NCBI GenBank assembly: GCA_021158465.1
Contig: JAGGUN010000005.1
Location: 4,685 to 68,684, forward strand
Direction of reading: 5' to 3'
Length of the DNA stretch: 64,000 nucleotides
From: a bacterium
GTDB taxonomy: Bacteria > UBP14 > UBA6098 > 4484-93
The position numbers and the translations under genes were made by a program. Shown here in pieces: positions 27,159 to 36,273 of this stretch. Numbering within the stretch: position 1 is the first letter of the stretch; each line of letters starts with the position of its first letter. The notes beneath the pieces were generated by a model that saw nothing but the letters and a program-made list of their open reading frames with translations, was not told the DNA's origin and did not search any database.

Positions 27159-28300
27159 TAGCTCTCCTTTTTCTTCTCTTATCGGCAGCTTACTCTGAGC
27201 CCGTTTTCGAGGTGACCAGATTTGCCCAAGACAGCCTGGTCCGTGTCGAGATAAACTACTCGGTAAGATACAATGATCTACAGTTCGTTAGGGGCAACTC
27301 TGCTTACCTGTCAATATTCCGAGTAGGCGCTTTGCTTGAAAAAAAAGAACAGATAGTGACATCTATATCTATATACGATACGCTCATTGTTGCAGATTAT
27401 TCTATCACAAATTCCACCAATCAACACTTCGGAAATATCGATCTACTTGCCCCTCCTGGAGACTATAGCATCGAGATCTTTTTGGAGGATAAATATGCAA
27501 AAAAGCGTTACAGCAAGAAGAAAAAAATTCGACTACCAGATTACAAAAAAGGTGAGTCACAGCTATCGGATATCCTGTTTTTCAAATCTGTTGCAGGCAC
27601 ACTCTATCCGCTCCTTACTCCTGACATAGATCCAACCGATACAGGCAACTACATCTACTTCGAGTGTTATCCGAAAGAAAAAACAGATTCTATATTGCTG
27701 GATATCTGTATTTCTCACCGCGGGACAGGTAAAGACTGCGAAAAAAAGAGCTTCCCAACCAGTGAAGTTATTCGGGTATATCATCCGCTCGCCTTTTCCA
27801 CTTTTTCATCAGGGAAATACTCCATCTCAGTCAGAAAGGGAGGAGAAGAAGCGAGTAGGGAACTCTACATTTATCTTGACCCGGAGAAGGAGCTTTTGTT
27901 TGACACGAAGGCAGCGGTTTCAAAACTCTCACTCATTGCCTCTTCGACGGAGCTTGACTCCATACGGAATGCCAAAACGGATGAGGAGAAACTTTCCATC
28001 TGGGAGAACTTCTGGAAGAGGCGGGACCCGTCTCCTGGGACAGCCGAGAACGAGGCGAAGGATGAGTATTACCGTCGCATCCGCTGGGCGAATGAGCATC
28101 TTTCTGGGCTTCTCCCTGGTTGGACATCCGACAGAGGACAGATATATATCCTCTATGGTGAGCCAGACGAGATAGAGGTGCATCCGTTTGAGCTTAATTC
28201 AAAGCCGTACGAGATTTGGTACTACTACCAGCTGGACAAGGAGTTTATATTTGTGGACAAAACTGGGTTTGGGGATTATATTTTATATTATGAAAAATAG
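27116..28300 (+). CDS. GWxTD-domain secreted protein A
   Basis: 394 residues. Signal-peptide-like N-terminus (IVALLFLLLSAAYS), a beta-rich region with charged loops, then a GWxTD domain (about 280-394) with the signature GWTSDRGQIYILYGEPDEIE and an aromatic C-terminus. GWxTD proteins are found in Acidobacteriota and FCB-type bacteria, usually in pairs; no biochemical role is established as far as I know. The ATG lies inside the last 43 bases of xerD without a clear Shine-Dalgarno. It overlaps the second GWxTD gene by 11 bases. Confidence 0.8.
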   Translation: MAERGIQKIPSTSIVALLFLLLSAAYSEPVFEVTRFAQDSLVRVEINYSVRYNDLQFVRGNSAYLSIFRVGALLEKKEQIVTSISIYDTLIVADYSITNSTNQHFGNIDLLAPPGDYSIEIFLEDKYAKKRYSKKKKIRLPDYKKGESQLSDILFFKSVAGTLYPLLTPDIDPTDTGNYIYFECYPKEKTDSILLDICISHRGTGKDCEKKSFPTSEVIRVYHPLAFSTFSSGKYSISVRKGGEEASRELYIYLDPEKELLFDTKAAVSKLSLIASSTELDSIRNAKTDEEKLSIWENFWKRRDPSPGTAENEAKDEYYRRIRWANEHLSGLLPGWTSDRGQIYILYGEPDEIEVHPFELNSKPYEIWYYYQLDKEFIFVDKTGFGDYILYYEK

Positions 28301-29654
28301 GATTGCAAATCTTGTTGCCCTACTTCTGCTTTTGCCTGTCACAGGACACTGCGGTCTCAACCTTGCCTCCAGTTGGTATGCTTACCGTTATCGGAACGGA
28401 GATTCGCTGGCATACACGGCTCTTTACTACTCGTTTTCCCGAGAGCTTCTGAGCTTCGAAGATGAAGATTCTCTCTGGGTTTCAAACCTCGCACTCTCGG
28501 TGGAGCTGTTCGACTCCACTGGAAGGATGATAGATACACTTTTCAAGCCGCTCAAAACATCCGTCCAAAAGGGAGAAATGGTGACCCGTTCCTATACAGT
28601 CTTCGACTACATTGAGCCCATATTATATCCGGGAAGATATAGTGCAAGGCTACTTTTGACCGACCTAAGCAGCGGGAACTCCGACACATCCGTTGCTCTG
28701 ATAACTGTTCCTGATTTCTCCGGGGATACGCTTTCCTTATCCGATATAACCCTGCTCTCGGACATTGCAGAGCCAACAGGGGGCAGGTTTACCAGATATA
28801 ACAGGGACTTACTCCCGAACCCATCTTGTCTCTACGGAGTGAGGCTTCCTATTATGTACTTCTATTGCGAGATATATAATCTTTCCCTCGATGGAGATTC
28901 CACCTACACGGTCAGATATACCATATTAGACAAGGAAGGGAAACCTGTCAAAACCCTGCCGGAGGAGATTTACAGAAAAAGCTCTGATACGGGCGTTATC
29001 CTCCGCGGGATAAACATCGTTGCTCTACCTGCTGGGGATTATACGCTCGCAATTTCTGTTAAGGATAATGCCCACGAAAGAAGGATAACCGGCGAGAAAC
29101 GGTTCACTATCGAGGAAAGATATGCAGGTATTCCATCGGACACGACGCTTGAGATTATGATGTCCCAGGTCTATTATCTTCTCTCAGAGGATGAGAAGAG
29201 GGTTCTTGCAACTCTTCCGAAGAACAAGCAGCTGGAATATATAAGTTCGGTATGGGAGCGGCTGGATCCCGACCCGGAGACAGAGGAAAATGAACTACGG
29301 GACGAGATAATAAGAAGATGGCGGTATGCGATAGATAATTTCTCGACGGCGGAGAAAGGTAGGCTCATTCCCAATGGATGGAGAAGCGACAGGGGGCGTG
29401 TCATCATCAAGTACGGTTTTCCCGATGAGGTTGAGCGACACTATTTTGAGCCCGGAGAGTATCCTTGGGAGAAATGGACCTATTACTCTATCCAGGGTGG
29501 AGCGGAGTTTATCTTTGCCGACCTATCAAATGTGGGGAAAATGGAGCTTCTATCATCCACAGCGCCCGGCGAGGTCACAAACCCTTATTGGCGGGATCTC
29601 ATCCGCAAAAGCGCCGTCACGGGACACAGAAACATTATTATAAGGGAGGAATGA
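28290..29654 (+). CDS. GWxTD-domain secreted protein B
   Basis: 454 residues from the ATG at 28290, which begins a good signal peptide (NLVALLLLLPVTGHC, ending near a possible lipobox-like GHC). The middle is beta-rich with repeated Asp/Ser-Thr strands. The C-terminal GWxTD domain holds GWRSDRGRVIIKYGFPDEVE and WEKWTYY. It parallels protein A immediately upstream and probably arose by duplication. Both are expected in the periplasm or on a membrane surface. The TPR gene follows after one base with a GGGAGGA ribosome-binding site. Confidence 0.8.
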   Translation: MKNRIANLVALLLLLPVTGHCGLNLASSWYAYRYRNGDSLAYTALYYSFSRELLSFEDEDSLWVSNLALSVELFDSTGRMIDTLFKPLKTSVQKGEMVTRSYTVFDYIEPILYPGRYSARLLLTDLSSGNSDTSVALITVPDFSGDTLSLSDITLLSDIAEPTGGRFTRYNRDLLPNPSCLYGVRLPIMYFYCEIYNLSLDGDSTYTVRYTILDKEGKPVKTLPEEIYRKSSDTGVILRGINIVALPAGDYTLAISVKDNAHERRITGEKRFTIEERYAGIPSDTTLEIMMSQVYYLLSEDEKRVLATLPKNKQLEYISSVWERLDPDPETEENELRDEIIRRWRYAIDNFSTAEKGRLIPNGWRSDRGRVIIKYGFPDEVERHYFEPGEYPWEKWTYYSIQGGAEFIFADLSNVGKMELLSSTAPGEVTNPYWRDLIRKSAVTGHRNIIIREE

Positions 29655-29655
29655 A

Positions 29656-31032
29656 ATGAATTACGAACAGATTGAGGAACTCCAGGAAAAGCATCCCGAG
29701 CTGCCCATCTTCGCCAGGGTCGCAGAAAACCTCTTAAATCAGGGAAAACTGCAGGAAGCAATCGGTGTGCTAACCGCGGGAATCGACAGGTTCCCTGATT
29801 ATCTGACGGCAAAGATACTGCTCGGGAAACTCTACCTCAACAATAACGAGCCTGAGAAAGCACTCGATCTGCTTCTCCCCCTTTCACACAAGGAGATACA
29901 GAATCTTGGAATAATCCAAGCCATAGCACAGGCATATTTTATGCTGAAAGATTATAAGAAGGGGTTATCTTTCCTGCAGAGGTTATACTCCATCGATTTC
30001 ACAAACAGCGAATTGCTGAAGGAGATATCAAATCGCAAGCGGGAGATCAAAGAGGGGGTTCCTGAGGAGAAACCAAAACCGCCCGAGGAGAAACCAGAAG
30101 AAAAACCTGCTCCGGAACCTGTAGCAAAGGAGGAATTCCACGAGATAGAGGTAAAAGAGGAGACAATCCCCCAGCAACCAGAAGGGATAGAAGAGATAAT
30201 ACCGGAGGAAGCAATCGAAGAGATATCCGAGCCCGAGCCAGAGGAGAAACTTACCACCACAAGCGATAATATCGAGGGATTGCTTCCTACCGAGGAGCAA
30301 GGAGGTGAAATACCCGAGCCCCAACAGGAAGGAACATTTGAGCTCTCGCTCGAAGAGCCGTTCGAAGAGACCAATGGAAAAGAAACAAAACACGAGGAGG
30401 TTCCCGAACCCCCTCCAGAAGAGGTGGAAGGGGTTCATCATTTGGAATTCAATGGAGAGCCAGAGAAAGTGGAACAGATCGAAGGACTCATTATCAGGAA
30501 GTCTTTTACCCCTCCTGATGAGACAAAGACACCGCCACCAAAGGATATAGATGAAAAAGGGTTTCGCAAGATATCGTTGGAGGAGGAAAAAGAGGAAGAA
30601 AAACCAATCTTCGAGGAGGACGAGGGAATAATTCCCGGACTCCTAAAAGAGGAAGACCTCCAGGAGGAAGCGCCACCTTTAAGAACGGAACCCGAGAAGA
30701 AGGAGTTTTCACCGGAAGAACTTGAACTCACGGATGAGCTGACTGTTAAAGGAGCAGAACCGGAAAAGGATATCAAGGCAGGACCGGAAACATTCTCAAA
30801 GAAAGAGCTTGAAGAAAGGTTATCAGATACCGAAGAGGCGACTCCCTCAGGGCTACCACCGGACAACCTCCTTTCCCCCACTATGGCAGAGATATTTGCT
30901 GGTCAGGGGCACACGGAGAAGGCTATAGCTATATATGAGAAGATCATCGACCAGTTCACCGGTGAGGAGAGAGAAAGATATGTCAAGAGAATTGAGGCAC
31001 TGAAAAAGAGGCTCGAGGAAGAGAATAAATGA
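29656..31032 (+). CDS. TPR protein with long acidic Pro/Glu-rich linker
   Basis: 458 residues. N-terminal tetratricopeptide repeats (about 1-125: IFARVAENLLNQGKLQEAIG, ILLGKLYLNNNEPEKALDLL). A low-complexity region rich in Glu, Pro and Lys spans about 130-400. It ends in another TPR-like pair (MAEIFAGQGHTEKAIAIYEK) and a charged helix. No signal peptide, so it is probably cytoplasmic. A split TPR scaffold joined by a disordered linker suggests bridging of two partners; the partners may be the GWxTD proteins by context, but that is inference. The long antisense open frames here arise from the GAR-rich codons. Confidence 0.75.
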   Translation: MNYEQIEELQEKHPELPIFARVAENLLNQGKLQEAIGVLTAGIDRFPDYLTAKILLGKLYLNNNEPEKALDLLLPLSHKEIQNLGIIQAIAQAYFMLKDYKKGLSFLQRLYSIDFTNSELLKEISNRKREIKEGVPEEKPKPPEEKPEEKPAPEPVAKEEFHEIEVKEETIPQQPEGIEEIIPEEAIEEISEPEPEEKLTTTSDNIEGLLPTEEQGGEIPEPQQEGTFELSLEEPFEETNGKETKHEEVPEPPPEEVEGVHHLEFNGEPEKVEQIEGLIIRKSFTPPDETKTPPPKDIDEKGFRKISLEEEKEEEKPIFEEDEGIIPGLLKEEDLQEEAPPLRTEPEKKEFSPEELELTDELTVKGAEPEKDIKAGPETFSKKELEERLSDTEEATPSGLPPDNLLSPTMAEIFAGQGHTEKAIAIYEKIIDQFTGEERERYVKRIEALKKRLEEENK

Positions 31033-32003
31033 CAAACTTCTCCAATAAACTTCTCCTTGCCCCACTTTCCGGAATAACAGACGCAATCTTCAGGCGAATT
31101 GCGAGGCGCTTTGGAGCGGACATCACACTCTGCGAGATGGTAAACTGTGAGGCTGTCATCAGAGGGGTAAAGAAGACCGACAAGTTGCTTGCCTTCTCCC
31201 CCGACGAGCATCCGATAGGAGCACAGCTATTCGGCAAGAATCCCGCATCCTTTAGAACAGCGGCAAAGATACTCGAGGAGGCGGGGTTCGATTTTATAGA
31301 CATAAATGCAGGCTGCCCAGCAAGGAAAGTTATATCAGGTGGAGCAGGCGCAGCTCTCCTGAGATCTCCTAAACTGCTCGTAGAAATCTTATCTGAGATA
31401 TGTTCTGCAACAAACCTCCCTGTTACGCTCAAAACACGGCTCGGATGGGATAAGCCAGATCTGCTCGAGTCTATCGAATTGCTCGAGAAAACAGGGATCG
31501 CCGCTCTAACAGTGCATGCAAGAACAGCAAAACAAGGCTTCAGCGGAGAAGCAAGAAAGAATTATCATTATATCCGCCAGATAAAATCGACATTGAATAT
31601 CCCTGTCATAGCAAACGGGGATGTATTCTCCCTGGAAGATTACAATCTCATCCTCGCAGAAACCGGTGCAGACAGCGTCATGATAGCCCGAGGAGCGCTC
31701 GGCAACCCTTGGATATTTAAGGAGATAAAGCAGGGAAAGAAGATATCCACATCACTTCAGGAAAGGTTATCTGTTCTGCTCGAGCATATCAACGGGTTGG
31801 TAAACCTCCACGGAGAAAGAAGAGGACTCCTCATCTCCAGGAAGTTTATCATCTGGTACACAAAAGGACTACCATCAGCGAAGCAGTTCAGGACAAAGCT
31901 TTTTGAGGAGACAAAAACCCTCTCTGATGCCAAGAAGGCAATTATAGACTACTTCAACACGATAAGAGAGAATGAGAGAACAGAAAGACCTGCCGCTTGT
32001 TGA
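31029..32003 (+). CDS. dus: tRNA-dihydrouridine synthase
   Basis: 324 residues. The FMN TIM barrel starts with LLLAPLSGITDAIFRRIARR; catalytic Cys in DINAGCPARKV; tRNA/FMN-binding HARTAKQGFSG and GNGD-equivalent IANGDVFS, then MIARGALGNPWIF. It reduces uridine to dihydrouridine in tRNA D-loops using NADPH. The DusB group is the nearest, but subgroup assignment is not certain. It overlaps the TPR stop by four bases and the PyrK-like gene by 32 bases. Confidence 0.93.
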   Translation: MTNFSNKLLLAPLSGITDAIFRRIARRFGADITLCEMVNCEAVIRGVKKTDKLLAFSPDEHPIGAQLFGKNPASFRTAAKILEEAGFDFIDINAGCPARKVISGGAGAALLRSPKLLVEILSEICSATNLPVTLKTRLGWDKPDLLESIELLEKTGIAALTVHARTAKQGFSGEARKNYHYIRQIKSTLNIPVIANGDVFSLEDYNLILAETGADSVMIARGALGNPWIFKEIKQGKKISTSLQERLSVLLEHINGLVNLHGERRGLLISRKFIIWYTKGLPSAKQFRTKLFEETKTLSDAKKAIIDYFNTIRENERTERPAAC

Positions 32004-32718
32004 AAAAACTCGTCTGGGTGATGATGTGTATCTTCTGGGTTTCAAGACGCCAGAAGCTATTCAGTTTAGACCAGGGCAGTTTGCAATGCTCAGGGCAACT
32101 CACCTGTTCGACCCGTTCCTCAGACGCCCGTTAGCGATATTTAGACAAGAGGATTGCATCATCTATTTTCTGATGCAGGTAAAGGGAAAGGGGACAAAAC
32201 AGCTCTCTTCTATGCAGATAGGAGACACCGCAGACATACTCCTGCCACTCGGAAACGGCTTCCCCCCAGACATCGAAGGAGACTGCCTAATCCTGGCAGG
32301 AGGAATGGGAATTGCACCCGTTTTCTCACTTCTTTCTTCCTATAGGAAGCCCATCCTTATCTACGGTGCAAGGACAGAATCGGAGCTCTTCGCACTCGAG
32401 ATAATCAGGGAAACAGACAGCGAGGTTATTGTCTCGACAGATGACGGTAGTAAAGGAGAAAAAGGCGATGTAGTTTCCGTCTTCTCACACCTATTCCCTG
32501 ACTTCCACGGCGACATTCTTGCCTGCGGACCGGACGGCATGATGGACTCGTTGAGAAGAGCAACTGAGGGGAAGGATATAAGGGTGTTCGCCTCGCTTGA
32601 AGCACGAATGGCATGCGGTGTAGGAGCCTGTCTGGGCTGTGCCATCAGAACGAAGAACGGCATGAAACGTGTCTGCAAGGATGGACCCGTATTTGATATC
32701 GCAGAACTTGTCACATAA
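31972..32718 (+). CDS. pyrK: PyrK-like flavoprotein/[2Fe-2S] electron transfer subunit
   Basis: 248 residues: a ferredoxin-reductase fold with FAD-binding RRPLAIF, NAD-binding ILAGGMGIAPVFSLL and ACGPDGMM, and a C-terminal [2Fe-2S] cluster CGVGACLGCAI ... RVCKDGP. This Cys spacing is typical of PyrK, which passes electrons from the type 1B dihydroorotate dehydrogenase PyrD to NAD. No pyrD is adjacent, unlike the usual pyrK-pyrD order, so it might serve another flavoprotein; the name is given by similarity. Confidence 0.8.
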   Translation: MREQKDLPLVEKTRLGDDVYLLGFKTPEAIQFRPGQFAMLRATHLFDPFLRRPLAIFRQEDCIIYFLMQVKGKGTKQLSSMQIGDTADILLPLGNGFPPDIEGDCLILAGGMGIAPVFSLLSSYRKPILIYGARTESELFALEIIRETDSEVIVSTDDGSKGEKGDVVSVFSHLFPDFHGDILACGPDGMMDSLRRATEGKDIRVFASLEARMACGVGACLGCAIRTKNGMKRVCKDGPVFDIAELVT

Positions 32719-32727
32719 AGGAGTCCA

Positions 32728-33897
32728 ATGGAAATAATCGTATTTCCAGCAATACTTGCTATCCTACTTATACTGGGAGTAATCGAATATTCCTCACACA
32801 AGCGGAACCTGCATAAGATTCCTATTCGCATCCATGTAAACGGTATCAGGGGGAAATCATCGGTAACGAGGCTAATCGGTGGAGCACTGCGGGAGGCTGG
32901 TCATAGAACAGCCGTCAAGACCACCGGCACATCACCGAGGTACATCGATACCCGTGGGGTCGAGCATCCTATTCAACGGCAGGGAAGAGCAAACATAAAG
33001 GAGCAGTTGAAAATCTTCAAGCGAGCAAGAGAGGAGGGAGCAGAGGCGATATGTGTCGAGTGTATGGCAATTGACCCTGAGCTCCAGTGGGTAACCGAGC
33101 ATAGGCTCGTCAAATCGACAATCAGCGTTATTACCAACGTCCGCTATGATCACACCGATGTTATGGGCGAAAGGATAGAGATGATAGCAGATGCTCTCTC
33201 AGGCACTATCCCGAAGGGCGGGCTCGTCTTCACTGCAGAGGATGAAAACTTCTCGCTTCTCAAAAGGAATGCGGATAAGCTCGGTGCAATGATAGTAAAA
33301 GTAGAGCCTTCATCGGTGTCGGACGAGGAGATGAGACATTTCTCCTACATCGAGCACAAGGAGAATGTTGCAGTTGCCCTTGCTGTGGCAGAGCATCTCG
33401 GGATAGACAGAAAAACCGCCCTCGCTGGTATGTACAAGGCACACCCTGACCCCGGAGCACTTTTCCGCTACGAGATAAAACAGTTCAAGAAGAGGATAAC
33501 ATTCTACAGCATCTTCGCCGCAAACGACAGAGAATCTAACATCCGTATATGGAGAATGCTTAACCTAACCCCATCTAAATCTGCCCCCGTGATCCTCATC
33601 GTTAACAACCGCTCCGACAGGCTAAGCAGAATAAAACAGTTCGCCGAAATCATCGGCGATGAAATTACCGCCAACTACTACATCCTTGTGGGAGGATTTG
33701 CGAGGGCGTTCGGCTCGATCCTCCTGTCCAAAGGGATACCAGCGGAGTGTATCTTCAATATGGCAGGAAGAGAACCCGAAGAGATATTCGAGCGAATCCT
33801 CGATTTGACGGCTCGAGAGTCCTTCGTCTGCGGAATCGGCAACATCGGCGGTGAAGGACACGCAATAGTGGAGTTCTTCAAACACAGAAGCGAATGA
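32728..33897 (+). CDS. PgsB/CapB-like Mur-ligase-family amide ligase
   Basis: 389 residues, the length of PgsB. An N-terminal hydrophobic segment (IIVFPAILAILLILGVIEY) precedes the Mur-ligase P-loop IHVNGIRGKSSVTRLI. It also has VKTTGTSPRYI, VECMAIDPELQ and NVRYDHTDVMG, characteristic of poly-gamma-glutamate synthase subunit PgsB/CapB, which activates glutamate carboxyl groups with ATP at the membrane. The expected partners PgsC (membrane) and PgsA are not found next to it: the following gene is a sensor kinase with a four-base overlap. The polymer made, if any, is unknown. AAAGGAG precedes the ATG. Confidence 0.82.
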   Translation: MEIIVFPAILAILLILGVIEYSSHKRNLHKIPIRIHVNGIRGKSSVTRLIGGALREAGHRTAVKTTGTSPRYIDTRGVEHPIQRQGRANIKEQLKIFKRAREEGAEAICVECMAIDPELQWVTEHRLVKSTISVITNVRYDHTDVMGERIEMIADALSGTIPKGGLVFTAEDENFSLLKRNADKLGAMIVKVEPSSVSDEEMRHFSYIEHKENVAVALAVAEHLGIDRKTALAGMYKAHPDPGALFRYEIKQFKKRITFYSIFAANDRESNIRIWRMLNLTPSKSAPVILIVNNRSDRLSRIKQFAEIIGDEITANYYILVGGFARAFGSILLSKGIPAECIFNMAGREPEEIFERILDLTARESFVCGIGNIGGEGHAIVEFFKHRSE

Positions 33898-35495
33898 AAA
33901 AACAGTACACCTTTTTAGCCGTTCTTGCAACTGCACTGCTCATCTTCCTGGGATATCTCGGCATCCGCCAGGAAAGAAGAATCCTCTTAGAAATCCTGCG
34001 CTCAGACGCAGAAATTCTTTCGCAAAGCATAATACTCGCCTCACGAACAATCTTCAAGGCAGACTCCCTAACAGAATTGATGATAGAGGATAAGATTTCA
34101 TCCGTACTACTCTTCCTCTCCGAGCAGGATGAGAAAAACCTCTCCAAGGAGGATATAGCGGAAATTGCTCTTATGCATAACCTCGGATACCTCGGCTTCT
34201 TCCAAGAAAACGGAAGCCACTCTATGGTGAACCCAGGAGAGATACCGAGAGAGCTTATCATCAAGCTCCTGAACTCATCCTCACAAGATAGCCTGTCATT
34301 CCTCGGTGTCGACCCGGCATTCCCGCAGAGTGGAAACGCAAAAGGCGGCTCAATCAAGAACGGAAATCTTACATGGATCGCCTTCCTCAAGCCAGAAGAG
34401 GTAAGAAAACTCCGCGAGAGTATGGGCTTCGGACAGTTCATAAGGAAACTTGGACAGTTCCCATCAGTAAGGTATATAGCGATACAGGACACATCAGCAA
34501 TCCTCGTCGGAACAGGGTTTGTAACACGACTATCAAGGATAGAAACCGACCCGTTCCTCAAGCGGGTTATCAGACACCACAACGCAAAAGGCAGAATTAC
34601 AAGCTTCAAAGGAGAAAAGATATTCGAGTTCGTTCAACCGTTCCCACAGATAGGAACATTCGGCGGCATCATCAGGATAGGGCTATCCCTGAACGAATAC
34701 AACTCTCTCATCCATAACTTTTACATCGCCTGGTTCATTCTCATCCTCATTCTTATCTCTGCTTCGCTCCTGACAATAAGACTGCTATACGCCAGAGAAA
34801 GGATCAGGCAACTGGAGACAAACCTCACCCGAACAGAGTATCTGCGATCACTCTCCCAGCTGACGGCGGAACTTGCCCACGAGATAAGGAACCCGCTCAA
34901 CAGTATCTCTATATGGGTTCAGAGGGTATCTGGTGAAAGAGGAGAAGATGAATTCACGATGAAGATACAAAAGGAAATAAAGAGATTGAACGACATTGTA
35001 ACCCAGTTCATCGCACTGGCAAAGACAGCGTCAGTCAAGAAAGAAGAGCAGAATCTGAAGCCACTCCTACAGGAGATAATAGAGATACTCTCTCCCGTAG
35101 CCTCTGAGAAGAATGTCAAACTCCACCTTAGAGGAGAACCAGAAAAAACTGCCTACTTCGACTACGAGAAGCTGAAGATAGCGCTTCTCAACATCCTGAA
35201 GAACGGGATAGAGGCTTCATTCCCAGACAGGGCAGTAAGCATAGAAACAGAGAGAAGGGGGGAAGATACGGTTATTCAGATAACAAATGAAGGAAATCCA
35301 ATCCCACATAAAAAGGGAGAGCGGTTGTTCGAGCCATACTTTTCAACAAAGGAAAAGGGTGGTGGATTAGGACTCTTCACAGCCAAAAGGATTATCGAGG
35401 AACACGGCGGAAGGGTGGAGCTCATCTCGAAAGGGAACCTAACAACATTCAGAATTATTCTGCCGGGCTCTCCCACGACCTCTTCCTCCCGCTAA
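33894..35495 (+). CDS. Membrane-bound sensor histidine kinase without partner
   Basis: 533 residues: TM1 at about 6-23, a periplasmic sensor region of about 250 residues (Cache-like by size only), and TM2 at about 279-300. A HisKA domain follows with His329 in AHEIRNPLNS, and a GHKL ATPase with NILKNGIEAS, ITNEGNPIP and GGGLGLF. No response regulator is adjacent. The start overlaps the PgsB-like stop (ATGA), so regulation of, or sensing by, the polymer ligase is possible but unproven. The 3' end overlaps the convergent methyltransferase gene by 41 bases. Confidence 0.9.
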   Translation: MKKQYTFLAVLATALLIFLGYLGIRQERRILLEILRSDAEILSQSIILASRTIFKADSLTELMIEDKISSVLLFLSEQDEKNLSKEDIAEIALMHNLGYLGFFQENGSHSMVNPGEIPRELIIKLLNSSSQDSLSFLGVDPAFPQSGNAKGGSIKNGNLTWIAFLKPEEVRKLRESMGFGQFIRKLGQFPSVRYIAIQDTSAILVGTGFVTRLSRIETDPFLKRVIRHHNAKGRITSFKGEKIFEFVQPFPQIGTFGGIIRIGLSLNEYNSLIHNFYIAWFILILILISASLLTIRLLYARERIRQLETNLTRTEYLRSLSQLTAELAHEIRNPLNSISIWVQRVSGERGEDEFTMKIQKEIKRLNDIVTQFIALAKTASVKKEEQNLKPLLQEIIEILSPVASEKNVKLHLRGEPEKTAYFDYEKLKIALLNILKNGIEASFPDRAVSIETERRGEDTVIQITNEGNPIPHKKGERLFEPYFSTKEKGGGLGLFTAKRIIEEHGGRVELISKGNLTTFRIILPGSPTTSSSR

Positions 35496-36183
35496 CAAGG
35501 AGTGAAACAGGATAAGAGAATCCATTTTCCATTATGAGCTCCTTCAGGCTTTCACCCGCCCAAGCGATGGCAGTATAATCTGGATGTCCTCGAACGCTCT
35601 CCAAACGCTGGTCAATGCTTTTCACCACGAGCCCGATTGTCCCCCTGTCCCGTACTACCTTCTTTGGAGATATCCTCTCCACATACTCAATCTCAAAACG
35701 CCTGGAAAGAACCCCCAACAAAGCCTCCTTCGAATACAGCGGATAGTGCGGAATTCCCCGTCTTCTGTCAACTTCGACGCCAAAGTTATGCCAGTCCACA
35801 TGGAGCTTCTGCTGGAGAGTATCAAATTCACCCAGCATCTCGTGAATAACCAGCACCCCATTGGACGAAAGGACCCTGCTTATCTCCTGAACAACCCTAT
35901 CCGGGGCAACAAAATGATGAAACGAATGCTGAAGCGCAACACAATCGAAGAAACCGTCAGAAAAAGCAAGAGAAACCGCATCCATACAGAGAAACTCCAC
36001 CCGCTCTGAAGAAGAACTCATCTTCGCCCTCTTTACCACCCCAAGGGAAGGAGCAATAGCATAAATCTTACCATCCTTTATAACGCTCTCTAAAACAGAT
36101 GTAAAATAGCCCAAACCTACCCCCAGATGAAGACAGTTTGCAACCTTTCTTTTCCTCAAAATCTTCTTGAGCTTACGCTTCAT
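35455..36183 (-). CDS. SAM-dependent class I methyltransferase
   Basis: 242 residues. Motif I-like CLHLGVGLGYFTSVL, an acidic/post-I region (IYAIAPSL), motif II FFDCVALQHSFHHF and motif III LSSNGVLVIHEML match the Methyltransf_11/UbiE-like fold. The glycine-rich loop has HLGVGLG where E/D-x-G-x-G is usual. Substrate unknown. GGTGGAG lies close to the ATG. A monocistronic unit from its own promoter, ending inside the tail of the convergent sensor kinase gene. Confidence 0.8.
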   Translation of the reverse strand: MKRKLKKILRKRKVANCLHLGVGLGYFTSVLESVIKDGKIYAIAPSLGVVKRAKMSSSSERVEFLCMDAVSLAFSDGFFDCVALQHSFHHFVAPDRVVQEISRVLSSNGVLVIHEMLGEFDTLQQKLHVDWHNFGVEVDRRRGIPHYPLYSKEALLGVLSRRFEIEYVERISPKKVVRDRGTIGLVVKSIDQRLESVRGHPDYTAIAWAGESLKELIMENGFSYPVSLLVSGRKRSWESPAE

Positions 36184-36224
36184 TCTCCACCAGGATTAAA
36201 ATATTAAACAGTTGAGTGTAAAAT

Positions 36225-36253
36225 CATATAGTATAAAAAACAGAATTTGTCAA
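36225..36253 (-). promoter_or_regulatory. Promoter of the methyltransferase gene
   Basis: Minus strand TTGACA (36253-36248), 17-base spacer, TATATG (36230-36225), 42 bases before the ATG. Confidence 0.6.
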
Positions 36254-36273
36254 GGAAAATATTGAGGAAGTGG

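Noticed and set aside
29952-30441. Ser-rich and Leu/Phe-rich antisense frames
   Set aside because: By-products of the Glu/Pro-rich linker codons of the TPR gene.
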